Source: an uncultured Bacteriovoracaceae bacterium
Lineage (GTDB): Bacteria; Bdellovibrionota; Bacteriovoracia; Bacteriovoracales; Bacteriovoracaceae
Direction: 5' to 3'
Length of the DNA: 64,000 bases
Assembly (NCBI GenBank): GCA_937931205.1
Contig: CALHBF010000005.1
Span: 296,569 to 360,568 of the forward strand
Part shown: positions 1 through 8,903 of the stretch, in pieces
How the letters are laid out: every line of letters begins with the position of its first letter
Position numbering within the stretch: the stretch's first letter is position 1
Notes under the pieces: model-generated
The model's database searches: none
Told to the model about the DNA's origin: nothing
What the model saw: the letters and a program-made list of their open reading frames with translations, nothing else
Program-made: the position numbers and the translations under genes

Positions 1-129
1 TCGGCACATTTTACCAAAAAACTAACATAACCTTGCATCTAAAGTGAAAAAGCCTTGAGATTTTGACAAACTTCACGCCCCATCTATAGAGTAAAAGACT
101 ACATTATTATTAGAACTCAGTAGGTTACG

Positions 130-1509
130 TTGCTTAGCATTAGAAACGTGGGAACCAATCTGACCAAAAATATTGATTTGGGAAGAAAGATTCTCTACAG
201 AACGTTTATTGGGCTCTCTTTTATCGCTCTCGCCTCGTGCGGGAAGAAGGTAGAAGACGGCAATAAAGGTTCCGGCTCGCAAAGATACGACATCCCTGTT
301 TCCAGTGATCTGGATCAGACTCTACAGGAGCAGCAACTGAGCTGTGAGCCTGGAAGTGTCTGTCCTAATTATATGGGACTAGTGAATGTCGTTGAGAAAG
401 GTAAGATCAGATCTTGCACGGGGTTTCTTGTAGCGCGCGATATAATGGCCACTTCTGCCAGCTGCCTTCCTTCTATTCTTCGTCTTGCTGAGCAAGACTG
501 CTCAAAAGATGTTCATTTTTATTTTGCTGGAATGACTAGCCGTGAAAAGACGGTAAGGGTTGCTTGTAAAAAAGTACTGGGTTCAAGTGATCTTAAAGGA
601 TCTAGTCCCGTTCGCTGGCGAGATGATGTGGCCTATCTGAAAATTGATGGGGACATGCTTTATAGGCGAAATCTTTATTTCTCAAGGCAGGGATTTGAAG
701 ATCAGAAAACTTACCAGGCATGGTACGTCTCTAAGGTCGATGATAAGACCTTCTTTATTAAAAAGAATACCTGCAAGAACATTCAAGCAAGTTATATCAA
801 TCCATTCGCAAGCTCTATCTCATCTCCCAATATTCTTCTTTCTGACTGTGAACTTGATGCAAGCGCATCAGGAGCACCTCTATTAGATAAAAGAGGACAG
901 GTGCGTGGAGTTGTTTCAAACCCAATGGATAATCAAATCGCTGACTATTTATCTAAAACAGGGTTGCTTGCTAAGCCTCTAAGTAAGATTTATCACGGAA
1001 CAAGCTTTGCCTGTGCTCCTACTATTTATGATTCTCAAGTTCTAGATGAAGTAGAGTGTCTTAAAGATATGAGTCAATTGACTCTGGATGAAGAGCGCTT
1101 CAAGCTTCTTAACCCAAGAGATTTCTTTGATAGATCCATTCCTGATCTTGAAAAAATGGTAAACAAACTTTCAAACTATCTCTTCTTTAAAGTAAGACTC
1201 TTTGGGGAAGGGGACGAGAAACAGATGGGTTTTGAGCCCGTGTGTTTTAGACCTCTGAAAGATTGGATCAATAACGTTGAGAATACTTCTGCTCTTGTTA
1301 CTGATTTTACTTTTCCTACTTACAAAGTAAAAAAAGCTCTCGATTCATATGGAAGATTAATTGCTAATGTGAGTAATGATGAGAAGCCGATTAAGTATCA
1401 CATTCAATTTAATGTGAGGAACTTAAAGCGATACGCGAATTCCAAAGTGTTCTTCTGGAATGACGTTTTTAACACGAATTATCCGCGTATCACTGAAAGT
1501 TGTATCTAA
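130..1509 (+). CDS. Trypsin-like serine protease-fold lipoprotein, probably inactive
   Basis: Exported lipoprotein with a chymotrypsin/V8-type fold. A hydrophobic stretch ends in the lipobox LASC (Cys37). The block CTGFLVARDIMATSASC (about residues 96-112) matches the usual catalytic-His motif, but the His position is Ser111. An Asp at the second triad position (DVAYL, Asp166) and a nucleophile-type SASGAPL (Ser247) are present, so the triad lacks its base. Several cysteines suggest disulfides. The TTG start at 130 has a weak AGG upstream; GTG at 148 or TTG at 178 would give a more ordinary signal peptide, so the start is uncertain. It ends directly against the convergent mltG. Fold assignment is fairly safe; loss of activity is inferred. 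Confidence 0.7.
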   Translation: MLSIRNVGTNLTKNIDLGRKILYRTFIGLSFIALASCGKKVEDGNKGSGSQRYDIPVSSDLDQTLQEQQLSCEPGSVCPNYMGLVNVVEKGKIRSCTGFLVARDIMATSASCLPSILRLAEQDCSKDVHFYFAGMTSREKTVRVACKKVLGSSDLKGSSPVRWRDDVAYLKIDGDMLYRRNLYFSRQGFEDQKTYQAWYVSKVDDKTFFIKKNTCKNIQASYINPFASSISSPNILLSDCELDASASGAPLLDKRGQVRGVVSNPMDNQIADYLSKTGLLAKPLSKIYHGTSFACAPTIYDSQVLDEVECLKDMSQLTLDEERFKLLNPRDFFDRSIPDLEKMVNKLSNYLFFKVRLFGEGDEKQMGFEPVCFRPLKDWINNVENTSALVTDFTFPTYKVKKALDSYGRLIANVSNDEKPIKYHIQFNVRNLKRYANSKVFFWNDVFNTNYPRITESCI

Positions 1510-2538
1510 TTACTGTTTTAATTCTCTCCAGCTCTTCCCAGTTCTTGCCTTAGAGTTTTTCTGAAAGTCTGAAACGGCCTTATCATGATCTTTATAGGTT
1601 TCGCTAAAGACATGTGTTCCATCATTCTTTGAAACGAAATAAAGGAATTTATTCTCTTCAGGGTTTAGCACCGCCACAATGGCCTCAAGGCTAGGATTAG
1701 CAATTGGTCCTTTAGGAAGTGCAGGGACTTTATAAGTGTTGTAAGGTGTCGGTTCTAATAAATCTTTCTTTCTAATATTCCCGTCATATCTCTCCCAGAT
1801 ACCATAAATAGTTGTTGGGTCAGATTGCAGTCTCATTTTCTTCTTCAAACGATTAGTGAAAACCCCAGCAATCGTTGGCCTTTCAAATTTTGCACCTGTT
1901 TCTTTCTCTACCATTGAAGCAAGAATAATCACTTCATGTTTATTTAAGAAAGGGTGATTGAATTCGATTCCTTGAACTTTTTTGTGGAACTGTCCCACCA
2001 TTCCTCTAATTACTGTTGTCGCTTTAGAATTTGGTGCAAAATGATATGTTTCAGGGAAAAGATAACCTTCAACACTTTCACCTGGAATATCCATCTCTGC
2101 CAACAGAGTCGTATCTCTGGCCGCTAAAATAAATTCTTCCTCGGAAGTGATTCCTTGTGCTGCCACAATTTTTGCAACCTCATACATATTCTTTCCTTCT
2201 GGAATAGTGAATACTTTAAGGTTCGGCTGTCCATAGATGAGAGTATTGAGCACATCCGCCATTTTTGATCCAGATTTGATCGTAAAGTCCCCGGCACGAA
2301 GTTTTGTTAAAACTTTTTTATACTTGGCCATGTAATGGAAGAGGCGTGTGTTGTTAATAATTTTTTGATCGTAGAGTCTTTGATTTACTTTGCCGAAAGT
2401 ATCACCATTGTGAACCGTGAAGATCACGTCCTCACCACTATATGGTTGATTAAGGAGAATGGTGACATGAACTCCGACGAGAAGTAATGCCATGAGGGGG
2501 GCAAGAATAAATGAAAAGAGTAAAGTTTTTTTTACCAT
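1510..2538 (-). CDS. mltG: Endolytic murein transglycosylase MltG
   Basis: Inner-membrane lytic transglycosylase that cuts nascent glycan strands and so sets peptidoglycan chain length. It has one N-terminal membrane segment (about residues 7-29), a LysM-like region, the family block EGYLFPETY (157-165) and the catalytic motif ASMVEKETG with Glu211. At 342 residues it has the normal family length. It lies upstream of ruvX on the same strand with a 42-base gap after the ruvX direction break (ruvX is transcribed toward it), so ruvX-mltG may be cotranscribed, a common pairing. Its stop codon abuts the stop of the convergent gene at 1509. Confidence 0.95.
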   Translation of the reverse strand: MVKKTLLFSFILAPLMALLLVGVHVTILLNQPYSGEDVIFTVHNGDTFGKVNQRLYDQKIINNTRLFHYMAKYKKVLTKLRAGDFTIKSGSKMADVLNTLIYGQPNLKVFTIPEGKNMYEVAKIVAAQGITSEEEFILAARDTTLLAEMDIPGESVEGYLFPETYHFAPNSKATTVIRGMVGQFHKKVQGIEFNHPFLNKHEVIILASMVEKETGAKFERPTIAGVFTNRLKKKMRLQSDPTTIYGIWERYDGNIRKKDLLEPTPYNTYKVPALPKGPIANPSLEAIVAVLNPEENKFLYFVSKNDGTHVFSETYKDHDKAVSDFQKNSKARTGKSWRELKQ

Positions 2539-2580
2539 GAGTACGCTCTCAATTTTAATAATATAAAAATAGAATAAAGA

Positions 2581-3054
2581 TTATAACTTGAACTGGGCCT
2601 TGTTGCGTCGAATAAAATCCTCTAAAATAATACTGGCACTTACAGCATCGATTTGAGTCAGATCTACAGTGAAATTATAGCGGGGAGAATTCTTCATACG
2701 CTCAGTAGCTTCAAAAGTGGAGAGTGTTTCATCCTGCTCGCAGACTTCCAAACTAAATTGCTCGCTTACCCAGTTAAGAAACTGACGTGCACGCTCAGTT
2801 GATTTCGTCTCTTTTCCATCAGTCAAACGAGGCAGGCCGATAACAATAATATCGGTGCATTCGTCATCAATAACTTGTTTGAGTTCACGACGTACGATCT
2901 CCAGGCCTTTGTTGATAATTCTTCCGTAGGGAGTAGGAAAAGGATCGCGGTTCACACAATAAGTCGCAAGCCCGATAACTTTTTCACCAAAATCGATGGC
3001 GAGAATATTTTTGAGATTGAGTGGGTGCTCTACTGGTACGTGGAATTCATTCAT
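2581..3054 (-). CDS. ruvX: RuvX/YqgF family RNase H-fold nuclease
   Basis: Predicted pre-16S rRNA nuclease / Holliday-junction resolvase-like protein. The first strand carries the family motif LAIDFGEKVIGLA with the catalytic Asp21, and further acidic residues lie in ETLSTFEA and near the C-terminus (DLTQIDAVSASIIL). Length 157 is normal. It sits between the DUF4105 gene and mltG on the same strand with short gaps, consistent with one transcript. The ATG at 3054 has no strong Shine-Dalgarno, only a GGGCC run just upstream. Confidence 0.93.
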   Translation of the reverse strand: MNEFHVPVEHPLNLKNILAIDFGEKVIGLATYCVNRDPFPTPYGRIINKGLEIVRRELKQVIDDECTDIIVIGLPRLTDGKETKSTERARQFLNWVSEQFSLEVCEQDETLSTFEATERMKNSPRYNFTVDLTQIDAVSASIILEDFIRRNKAQFKL

Positions 3055-3075
3055 AGGCCCACTGTAACAGAGTTT

Positions 3076-4371
3076 TTAAATCTTGATAAGACTAAAGACT
3101 TGCTCTTCTCCATCTTCATGGAGAACGAACCTGAAATTGTCCTTAAGAATGAGCTGTCCTTCCTTGATCTGACCGACTTCTTCTCCTAGGAGAGTGATCG
3201 TTTTAGCATTTATTTCAAATTGCAGTGGAGTACTGACCTTTTGAGTTCCTGCCTGCTCAGTTTTAATAGCATTAGCAGAAAAATGAATCTTATTATTTTT
3301 CAAAGTTAATTTGTATTTGCCTTCATTGATATGAAGTCCCTGAACTCTGATTAGGTCCCATTTTTGAAATTCACGGTGAGCAAGATAGAGTCTCTGTTCA
3401 TCATTATTTTCTTTAAGACGAAAGCTGATGATATTGAGTTGTTCCTCTTTTTTTAGATTTTGTTCCAGTTTATTAAAGTTTCTGAAACACTCTAGCGAGT
3501 GACAACGCTGATATTGAAGAGGAGAAAGATTCGTCACACTAAAAGCATCATCAATATCAAATTTCAATTCATTCAAATAAGAACTGATTCCTTTAATTTG
3601 ATTAAAGCTCAGCTCTTCTTTATTAATATAAATGTAGGCAAGTTCTTGAGTGCTGAACTTTTGAATCAGCTCCTCAGTTTTCATAGCAGGTAATTGAATT
3701 TCAGAAATTTTCTTCTCTAGAAGGGAAGGATTCTTCATTACTAGCTCTGGATAAATGGTAAGGTTGTTCTTTCTAAGCCAGTTATGAACTCTTGTTGGCA
3801 CAATGGCCTGTTTATCATCAACAGTAAGACCAGCTTCAATGAGGAATTTTGAAATAACTCCCACGCAATTATTCTTAGTAAAAGTGTAATTCTTGAGCTT
3901 CTCAGGATTTTTCACATATTCAAAAGTAATATCCAAGAAATGGTCTAATTGTTTCTTATCTAAGTTAAGAACATATCGACGAAGATCACGGCTTTCAACT
4001 TGAGTATATCTGCTCCAGTACTCATGAAGAGTCATGACTTCAGGTAAAATGGGATAACCGCCAAATACACCTTTAACGAGAGATAATTTTTCAGTATCAG
4101 AAAGGGCACCGAAGCTGATGACAATATCATTGGCCCATAGACCGTCTTTATCTACAAAGCGAAGCAGGGCATGACCAAAACGGCTGGCCATATTGTTGGC
4201 ACGATCAGCTACGATGATCTCAAGACCCGTAATCTCAGATCTTTGAGCAAAAAGAAATTCAGCACGAGTTTTATGAATATGAATGAACTGTTCTAGATCT
4301 TTTTTAAATTCATCTTGGTTAGCAAGTGCTGCTTGAGAAAAAAGAATTAAAAAAGAAAGAATCCATTTCAT
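3076..4371 (-). CDS. DUF4105-family (Lnb N-terminal-like) periplasmic protein
   Basis: Exported protein of unknown activity. A Sec signal peptide covers the first ~18 residues (MKWILSFLIL to AALA). The N-terminal part shows the DUF4105 signature: a conserved FGHALLRF segment and the block YTFTKNNCVGVISKFL with an Asn-Cys pair that is probably the active-site cysteine. The rest (about 230-431) is poorly conserved, with alternating strands. The ATG at 4371 is preferred over an upstream GTG at 4377 because GGGGTG precedes it at good spacing. It is first in a same-strand run with ruvX and mltG, suggesting an envelope-linked function. Function otherwise unknown. Confidence 0.75.
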   Translation of the reverse strand: MKWILSFLILFSQAALANQDEFKKDLEQFIHIHKTRAEFLFAQRSEITGLEIIVADRANNMASRFGHALLRFVDKDGLWANDIVISFGALSDTEKLSLVKGVFGGYPILPEVMTLHEYWSRYTQVESRDLRRYVLNLDKKQLDHFLDITFEYVKNPEKLKNYTFTKNNCVGVISKFLIEAGLTVDDKQAIVPTRVHNWLRKNNLTIYPELVMKNPSLLEKKISEIQLPAMKTEELIQKFSTQELAYIYINKEELSFNQIKGISSYLNELKFDIDDAFSVTNLSPLQYQRCHSLECFRNFNKLEQNLKKEEQLNIISFRLKENNDEQRLYLAHREFQKWDLIRVQGLHINEGKYKLTLKNNKIHFSANAIKTEQAGTQKVSTPLQFEINAKTITLLGEEVGQIKEGQLILKDNFRFVLHEDGEEQVFSLIKI

Positions 4372-4449
4372 AAACACCCCAATGATTGATGAAATGATTT
4401 TAACTGAGAATAGGGTGTGTGTAGGAAGCGAGAGTAAAAAGAACAGGGG

Positions 4450-4468
4450 GTGTTTAAATTTTAGACAC
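4450..4468. repeat. 17-base direct repeat, copy 1
   Basis: GTTTAAATTTTAGACAC occurs here and again, identically, at 5176-5192. The copy here is preceded by GT, making it nearly palindromic (GTGT...ACAC). The two copies bracket the small secreted-protein gene at 4523-5083. Confidence 0.8.
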
Positions 4469-4508
4469 CGAGCTGACTAAACTGGGGGAAGAGTGAGTCA
4501 GCTCGGTG
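4466..4508 (-). terminator. Hairpin downstream of 4523-5083
   Basis: Thirteen-base perfect inverted repeat, CACCGAGCTGACT at 4466-4478 and its complement at 4496-4508, with a 17-base loop. On the minus strand it follows the stop of the gene at 4523-5083 and runs into the AT-rich repeat at 4450. The T-run is poor, so it is either a weak intrinsic terminator or a structural element. Confidence 0.55.
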
Positions 4509-4522
4509 AAAAACGTTATTTA

Positions 4523-5083
4523 TTAGCGTCTTAGAGCAAGTTCATCCATTGCTACTTTCAGAATCCCTTGAGCTGAAAGCATTGTCTCTTCAGACTCACA
4601 ATACAACCCTTGAGCATCCTGTGACTTAATTGTTTCAGCAAGATCTCTTAAAGAAACTGATGTTGAAATTTCATTGGTTACAGCAACCATGGCCTTTTGA
4701 AGAGTTGGACCATTACCGACTTGAGCTTCTTTAAGAAGAGAAAGTCCATCTTGAATCGTTGCCTGAGTAGACAATAGCTTTTTAGTGCTATCAGAGAGTC
4801 TAAAGTCGATATAGAATTCAGAGATCTTAGCACTTGAGTAAGATACCGCCGTCACTCCTGTTACAAGTAAGAAAGGGTTCGCCGTTACAGTTGAAACACC
4901 TGTTAATCCAATAGAAGAAGAGGCACTTGATAGAATTGCTGTTTCTTGGGCCGCACGGTTTGCATTTGTTTCTGCCACTTTCGCTTTTACTTCAGTTAAT
5001 TTTTGAGAATAAGCATCATAACAGCTAGCAAAAGCTTGAGATGAAAGAAGAAGTGAAGTGGCGATAATTGTGTGTAGTTTCAT
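4523..5083 (-). CDS. Hypothetical secreted protein
   Basis: No family recognised. A clear signal peptide (first ~20 residues, ending AFAS) is followed by a Cys and a mature part of about 166 residues that is mostly helical, rich in Ala/Ser/Thr, with a glycine-rich small-residue stretch (about 55-80) that could be a membrane or pore-like hairpin. Two cysteines, one right after the cleavage site and one near the C-terminus (YCESEE), could form a disulfide. The ATG at 5083 is chosen because GGGGAGA sits seven bases upstream; an in-frame TTG at 5098 would put that ribosome site inside the gene. It is flanked by the 17-base repeats. Confidence 0.7.
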   Translation of the reverse strand: MKLHTIIATSLLLSSQAFASCYDAYSQKLTEVKAKVAETNANRAAQETAILSSASSSIGLTGVSTVTANPFLLVTGVTAVSYSSAKISEFYIDFRLSDSTKKLLSTQATIQDGLSLLKEAQVGNGPTLQKAMVAVTNEISTSVSLRDLAETIKSQDAQGLYCESEETMLSAQGILKVAMDELALRR

Positions 5084-5175
5084 ATGCGGTCTCCCCAAAA
5101 AAGTAGTGATCGTTTTGAGTCATTATAGCGAAAAAGGGGAAGCAGAATATCTGAGTTGAAAAAAATACGATGGCC

Positions 5176-5192
5176 GTTTAAATTTTAGACAC
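5176..5192. repeat. 17-base direct repeat, copy 2
   Basis: Exact second copy of GTTTAAATTTTAGACAC. Its last eight bases form the end of dinB on the minus strand, including the stop codon, so one edge is coding. Confidence 0.8.
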
Positions 5193-6249
5193 ATTTCAAG
5201 TTAGGGAAGGGGAAAGAGAGCTGAGCATCTTCATGATGGGTTTCAGTCGAATAGAGTTTTACACCCACTCCTAGCAGACGAACGTCCCTAGGATCTTCTG
5301 CAAATCTTTCTTCAAAAAGATCAAAAAAGTTTTGATCTTCAACAGGAAGGTTTCTCTCAATAGTAGTTGATTTGAAGTCACTATACTTAATCTTGACGTG
5401 AATGTTTTTAATTTTTCTGTCTGTATAGCGTTTAAGGTCATCTTTAAGTTCAGTGATAAGTTTTACCATCTGGGTTTTCATCTCTAATGGAGAAGTAAGG
5501 TCGTTAAGAAACGTTCGCTCAACCCCAACTGATTTTCGCTCATACTCAGTCTGAACTTCCCGATAATCAATGCCACGACAATAAAGATAGAGGCTATCGC
5601 CAAATTTTCCACAGATCTGATGAAGTTCGTCTAAGGATAGTCTTTGCAGATCTTCACAAGTTTTAAGGTTAAAAGAGAGGAGTCGTTCATTAAGAACTCG
5701 ACCAACTCCTCCAATCCTTTTAAGTTCAATCTTCTTGATGAATTCGCTGACTTGATGAGGGGCAACTGTAAACTGGCCATTGGGCTTATTATAGTCACTG
5801 GCAATTTTGGCCAAAAGTTTATTAGGAGCGATGCCGGCAGACGCTGTTAGTTTTGTTTTTTCAAAAATTTCATTTCTAATTTTTTGAGCGAGAAGAGTCG
5901 CCGAGTTTCCACACTCAACAGAATTGGTTACATCTAAATAGGCTTCATCAATAGAAACCTGCTCGATAAGGTCAGCATATTTTTCAACGATAGCGAAAAC
6001 TTCCTGACTGGCCTCGCGATATTTAGAGTGATGGCCTTGAATAAACTTAATATGAGGACATAGTTTTTTGACCTGAACAGTGGACATGGCCGAGCGAACC
6101 CCAAACTCCCGGGCCTTATAGTTACAGGTAGAGATAACTCCACGCTTCCCGCCACCGATGGCAATAGGGATATTTTTAAGCTCAGGACGTTCTCTTATTT
6201 CAACAGAAGCGAAGAAAGCGTCCATATCTAGATGAATGATTTTTCTCAC
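5185..6249 (-). CDS. dinB: DNA polymerase IV (Y-family)
   Basis: Error-prone translesion polymerase. The N-terminus has the catalytic block HLDMDAFFASVE (Asp8, Asp10) and SIDEAYLD (Asp101, Glu102). The thumb and little-finger regions follow, for a normal length of 354 residues. The C-terminus has QLSFPF, a plausible beta-clamp-binding peptide (about residues 342-347). The start is GTG with no Shine-Dalgarno, and a promoter ends six bases before it, so the message may be leaderless. No neighbouring SOS genes are seen. Confidence 0.95.
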   Translation of the reverse strand: MRKIIHLDMDAFFASVEIRERPELKNIPIAIGGGKRGVISTCNYKAREFGVRSAMSTVQVKKLCPHIKFIQGHHSKYREASQEVFAIVEKYADLIEQVSIDEAYLDVTNSVECGNSATLLAQKIRNEIFEKTKLTASAGIAPNKLLAKIASDYNKPNGQFTVAPHQVSEFIKKIELKRIGGVGRVLNERLLSFNLKTCEDLQRLSLDELHQICGKFGDSLYLYCRGIDYREVQTEYERKSVGVERTFLNDLTSPLEMKTQMVKLITELKDDLKRYTDRKIKNIHVKIKYSDFKSTTIERNLPVEDQNFFDLFEERFAEDPRDVRLLGVGVKLYSTETHHEDAQLSFPFPNLKCV

Positions 6250-6255
6250 AAAACA

Positions 6256-6284
6256 ATATTACGGAAAAAATACGGAAAAAGCAA
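6256..6284 (-). promoter_or_regulatory. Promoter of dinB, probably leaderless
   Basis: On the minus strand, TTGCTT (6279-6284) and TAATAT (6256-6261) are separated by exactly 17 bases. The GTG start of dinB lies six bases after the -10 box, so transcription should begin at or next to the start codon. Two direct copies of TACGGAAAAA (plus strand, 11-base period) overlap the spacer and could be an operator. Confidence 0.55.
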
Positions 6285-6488
6285 AAGGGAAGGTTTGCCC
6301 CCATAAAAAAAGTCAATTTACCACCGCAACCACTTGAAAATACGTCTAAAAGTGCGAAACAAAAAATTGACTTCTATGAGTTTCAAGATAAGATAAACAA
6401 GTATCAAGAAAATTACCGTCGTCAAATTTCGAAATTGAAATCCCAAAATAATTTAACTTAATGAAAAATCGACAAATACAAATCAACC

Positions 6489-6494
6489 TATAAT
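6489..6494 (+). promoter_or_regulatory. Likely -10 box for rho
   Basis: A perfect TATAAT lies 22 bases before the rho ATG. No good -35 was found. The stretch 6250-6516 holds no gene with a usual start, though one reading frame is open from the dinB start to 6461 (see findings). Confidence 0.5.
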
Positions 6495-6516
6495 CATTTT
6501 ATCCGCTGGAGTCCAA

Positions 6517-7764
6517 ATGCATTTAAGCGCCTTGCGTGAATTAGACATCGAAGAATTAACCAAACTCGCTGAAGAAGCTCAGATTGAAAACGCCGCCGGT
6601 CTTAAGAAGCATGAACTTATCTTCGCCCTTCTTACAAAAAAAGCTAAAGACAATGAAGAAATTTTTGGAGATGGGGTTTTAGAAATCCTTCCTGATGGTT
6701 TCGGTTTCCTTCGTTCACCTTCTTATAACTACCTTCCTGGTGCGGATGATATCTACGTTTCACCTTCTCAAATCCGCCGTTTCGGTCTTAGAACAGGGGA
6801 TACAATTGAAGGTCAAATTCGTACTCCTAAAGAGGGTGAGAGATATTTCGCTCTCCTTAAAGTGAGCCATATTAACTTCCGTGATCCGGAAACTCATCGC
6901 TCAACTGTGCTTTTCGATAACCTTACTCCGCTTTATCCTCAACAAAAAATCAACCTTGAGTCTAAACCAACAAATTACTCTACTCGAGTGATTGATATGT
7001 TTGTTCCCCAAGGTTTTGGTCAACGTTGTCTTATCGTAGCTCCACCAAAAGCTGGTAAAACAATGCTTATGCAAGATATCGCTAACGCGATCTCTGATAA
7101 TCACCCTAAAGCGAAACTTATCGTACTTCTTATTGACGAGCGTCCAGAGGAAGTTACAGATATGAAGAGAAACGTGCGCGCAGAAGTAGTTTCTTCAACT
7201 TTCGATGAGCCTGCAACTCGTCACGTTCAAGTGGCAGAGATGGTTATTGAGAAAGCAAAACGTCTTGTAGAAGCAAAACAAGATGTGGTTATCCTTCTGG
7301 ATTCAATCACTCGTCTTGCTCGTGCTTACAACACAGTTGTTCCACCATCTGGTAAGATCCTTTCTGGTGGTGTGGATTCAAACGCACTTCATAAGCCTAA
7401 GCGTTTCTTCGGTGCCGCTCGTAATATCGAGAACGGTGGATCTCTTACAATTATTGCTACAGCACTTATCGATACAGGTTCAAGAATGGATGAAGTTATC
7501 TTTGAGGAATTCAAAGGTACGGGTAACTCTGAAATTCAACTTGATCGTAAACTTATGGAAAAGCGTATCTTCCCTTGTCTTGATATCAATAAATCAAGCA
7601 CTCGTAAGGAAGACCTCCTTATGCAGGATAAAGATCTTCAACGTGTATTCGTTCTTCGCCGTGTACTAAACCCAATGAACACTATGGATTCTATGGAGTT
7701 TATCCTTGAGCGTATGAAAGATACTAAAACGAACCTCGACTTCCTTGATAAGATGAACGGCTAA
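6517..7764 (+). CDS. rho: Transcription termination factor Rho
   Basis: Hexameric RNA helicase that ends transcription. The N-terminal helical Rho_N domain (1-45) is followed by the cold-shock-like RNA-binding domain (about 48-120, DGFGFLRSP), the ATPase P-loop APPKAGKT (175-182) and the family block [12 protein letters not shown]. Length 415 is typical, with no insertions. GGAG precedes the ATG. Codon use looks highly expressed. Its stop overlaps the start of the DUF1385 gene by one base (TAATG), indicating translational coupling in a rho-DUF1385-prfA-prmC operon. Confidence 0.98.
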   Translation: MHLSALRELDIEELTKLAEEAQIENAAGLKKHELIFALLTKKAKDNEEIFGDGVLEILPDGFGFLRSPSYNYLPGADDIYVSPSQIRRFGLRTGDTIEGQIRTPKEGERYFALLKVSHINFRDPETHRSTVLFDNLTPLYPQQKINLESKPTNYSTRVIDMFVPQGFGQRCLIVAPPKAGKTMLMQDIANAISDNHPKAKLIVLLIDERPEEVTDMKRNVRAEVVSSTFDEPATRHVQVAEMVIEKAKRLVEAKQDVVILLDSITRLARAYNTVVPPSGKILSGGVDSNALHKPKRFFGAARNIENGGSLTIIATALIDTGSRMDEVIFEEFKGTGNSEIQLDRKLMEKRIFPCLDINKSSTRKEDLLMQDKDLQRVFVLRRVLNPMNTMDSMEFILERMKDTKTNLDFLDKMNG

Positions 7765-8888
7765 TGAATAAAACTTTTAAACGAATTTCACTCCTTCTTG
7801 CCAAACAATATACCTCGATCGGTGGTCAGGCCGTTATTGAGGGAGTGATGATGAGATCTCCTAACGCTTTTGTAGTAGCGGTAAGAAAGCCGGATGGAAG
7901 CATTCGTCTGCGCCGTGATCAATGGTATGGACTTTCAAAAAGATTAAACTTTTTGAAAAAACCATTCCTGCGTGGGATTCTCATGCTCGTTGAAACCATG
8001 GCCAATGGAGTAGTGTCTCTGAACTATTCCGCCAACATTGCTATGGAAGAAGAAGAAAAGGCAAAGGCCCTTAAGAAAGGAAAAACACTAGAAGAGTTTG
8101 AAGAGGCGCAAAAGAAAAAAGAGAAAGTGAGCATCGCTACTTTTTTAACGATGGCCGTATCTTTTGCTTTTGGTATCGGTCTTTTTGTTTTCCTTCCCCA
8201 TATGGCCGCTTACGGCATCGGAGACCTTTTAGGTCTTAACTGGACACTAGATAGCTTTGGCTTTCATGTGGTCGATGGAGCAGTTAAAGCTTTCATCTTC
8301 ATTGGTTATATTTGGGGTATATCTTTTATGAAAGATGTATACCGTGTTTTCCAATATCACGGTGCTGAACATAAATCGATTGCCACCTTTGAAGCAGGTA
8401 TGGATCTGACAGTTGAGAATGCTCGTAAGTTTTCAACTCTTCATCCTCGCTGTGGAACTAGCTTTGTCTTTTTCCTTATCCTCGTTTCCATCATTCTTTT
8501 TTCTGCTGTTTTCACTATCATTCCTATCGGAACGAATCTTCCTCCGCTTCTTCGTCATGTCGTTGCTGTTCTTTTTAAAGTGGCCTTGATGTTACCTGTA
8601 GCTGGTATCAGCTATGAGTTAATCAAAGTTGCTGGAAAGTGCTCAACTGCTTGGTGGGCCAAGATGATGTCTGCTCCAGGTATGTTGTTACAGAAACTAA
8701 CGACAAAAGAGCCAGATGATTCTCAGCTTGAAATCGCTCTCTCAAGTATCAAAGCGGTACTTATCTTAGAAGAGAAGTACAATCTGAAAGATGCTTCAGG
8801 CAAAGTGATTCAATTGGAAGAAATTGATATCAAAGGTATTGGCGAGATGGAACAGACCAATTCAACACTTACAGAATTTTTAGAGTAA
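7764..8888 (+). CDS. DUF1385 (YqhQ-like) membrane protein
   Basis: Multi-pass membrane protein of the DUF1385 family, whose activity is not established. Family hallmarks are the N-terminal GGQAVIEGVMMRSP, the HGAEHKSI block and HPRCGTSF, which look like a conserved His/Cys metal or active site at the membrane surface. About four to five hydrophobic segments are visible between residues 125 and 295. A charged lysine/glutamate-rich loop lies near residues 95-122. It sits between rho and prfA, a placement also common in Gram-positive and thermophilic bacteria, which supports a link to the translation/termination operon but not a specific role. Confidence 0.88.
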   Translation: MNKTFKRISLLLAKQYTSIGGQAVIEGVMMRSPNAFVVAVRKPDGSIRLRRDQWYGLSKRLNFLKKPFLRGILMLVETMANGVVSLNYSANIAMEEEEKAKALKKGKTLEEFEEAQKKKEKVSIATFLTMAVSFAFGIGLFVFLPHMAAYGIGDLLGLNWTLDSFGFHVVDGAVKAFIFIGYIWGISFMKDVYRVFQYHGAEHKSIATFEAGMDLTVENARKFSTLHPRCGTSFVFFLILVSIILFSAVFTIIPIGTNLPPLLRHVVAVLFKVALMLPVAGISYELIKVAGKCSTAWWAKMMSAPGMLLQKLTTKEPDDSQLEIALSSIKAVLILEEKYNLKDASGKVIQLEEIDIKGIGEMEQTNSTLTEFLE

Positions 8889-8903
8889 ATATAAGGACAT
8901 TTT

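Noticed and set aside
73..282. Minus-strand frame of 69 codons
   Set aside because: Covers the protease-like gene start in another frame, with no ribosome site or family signal.
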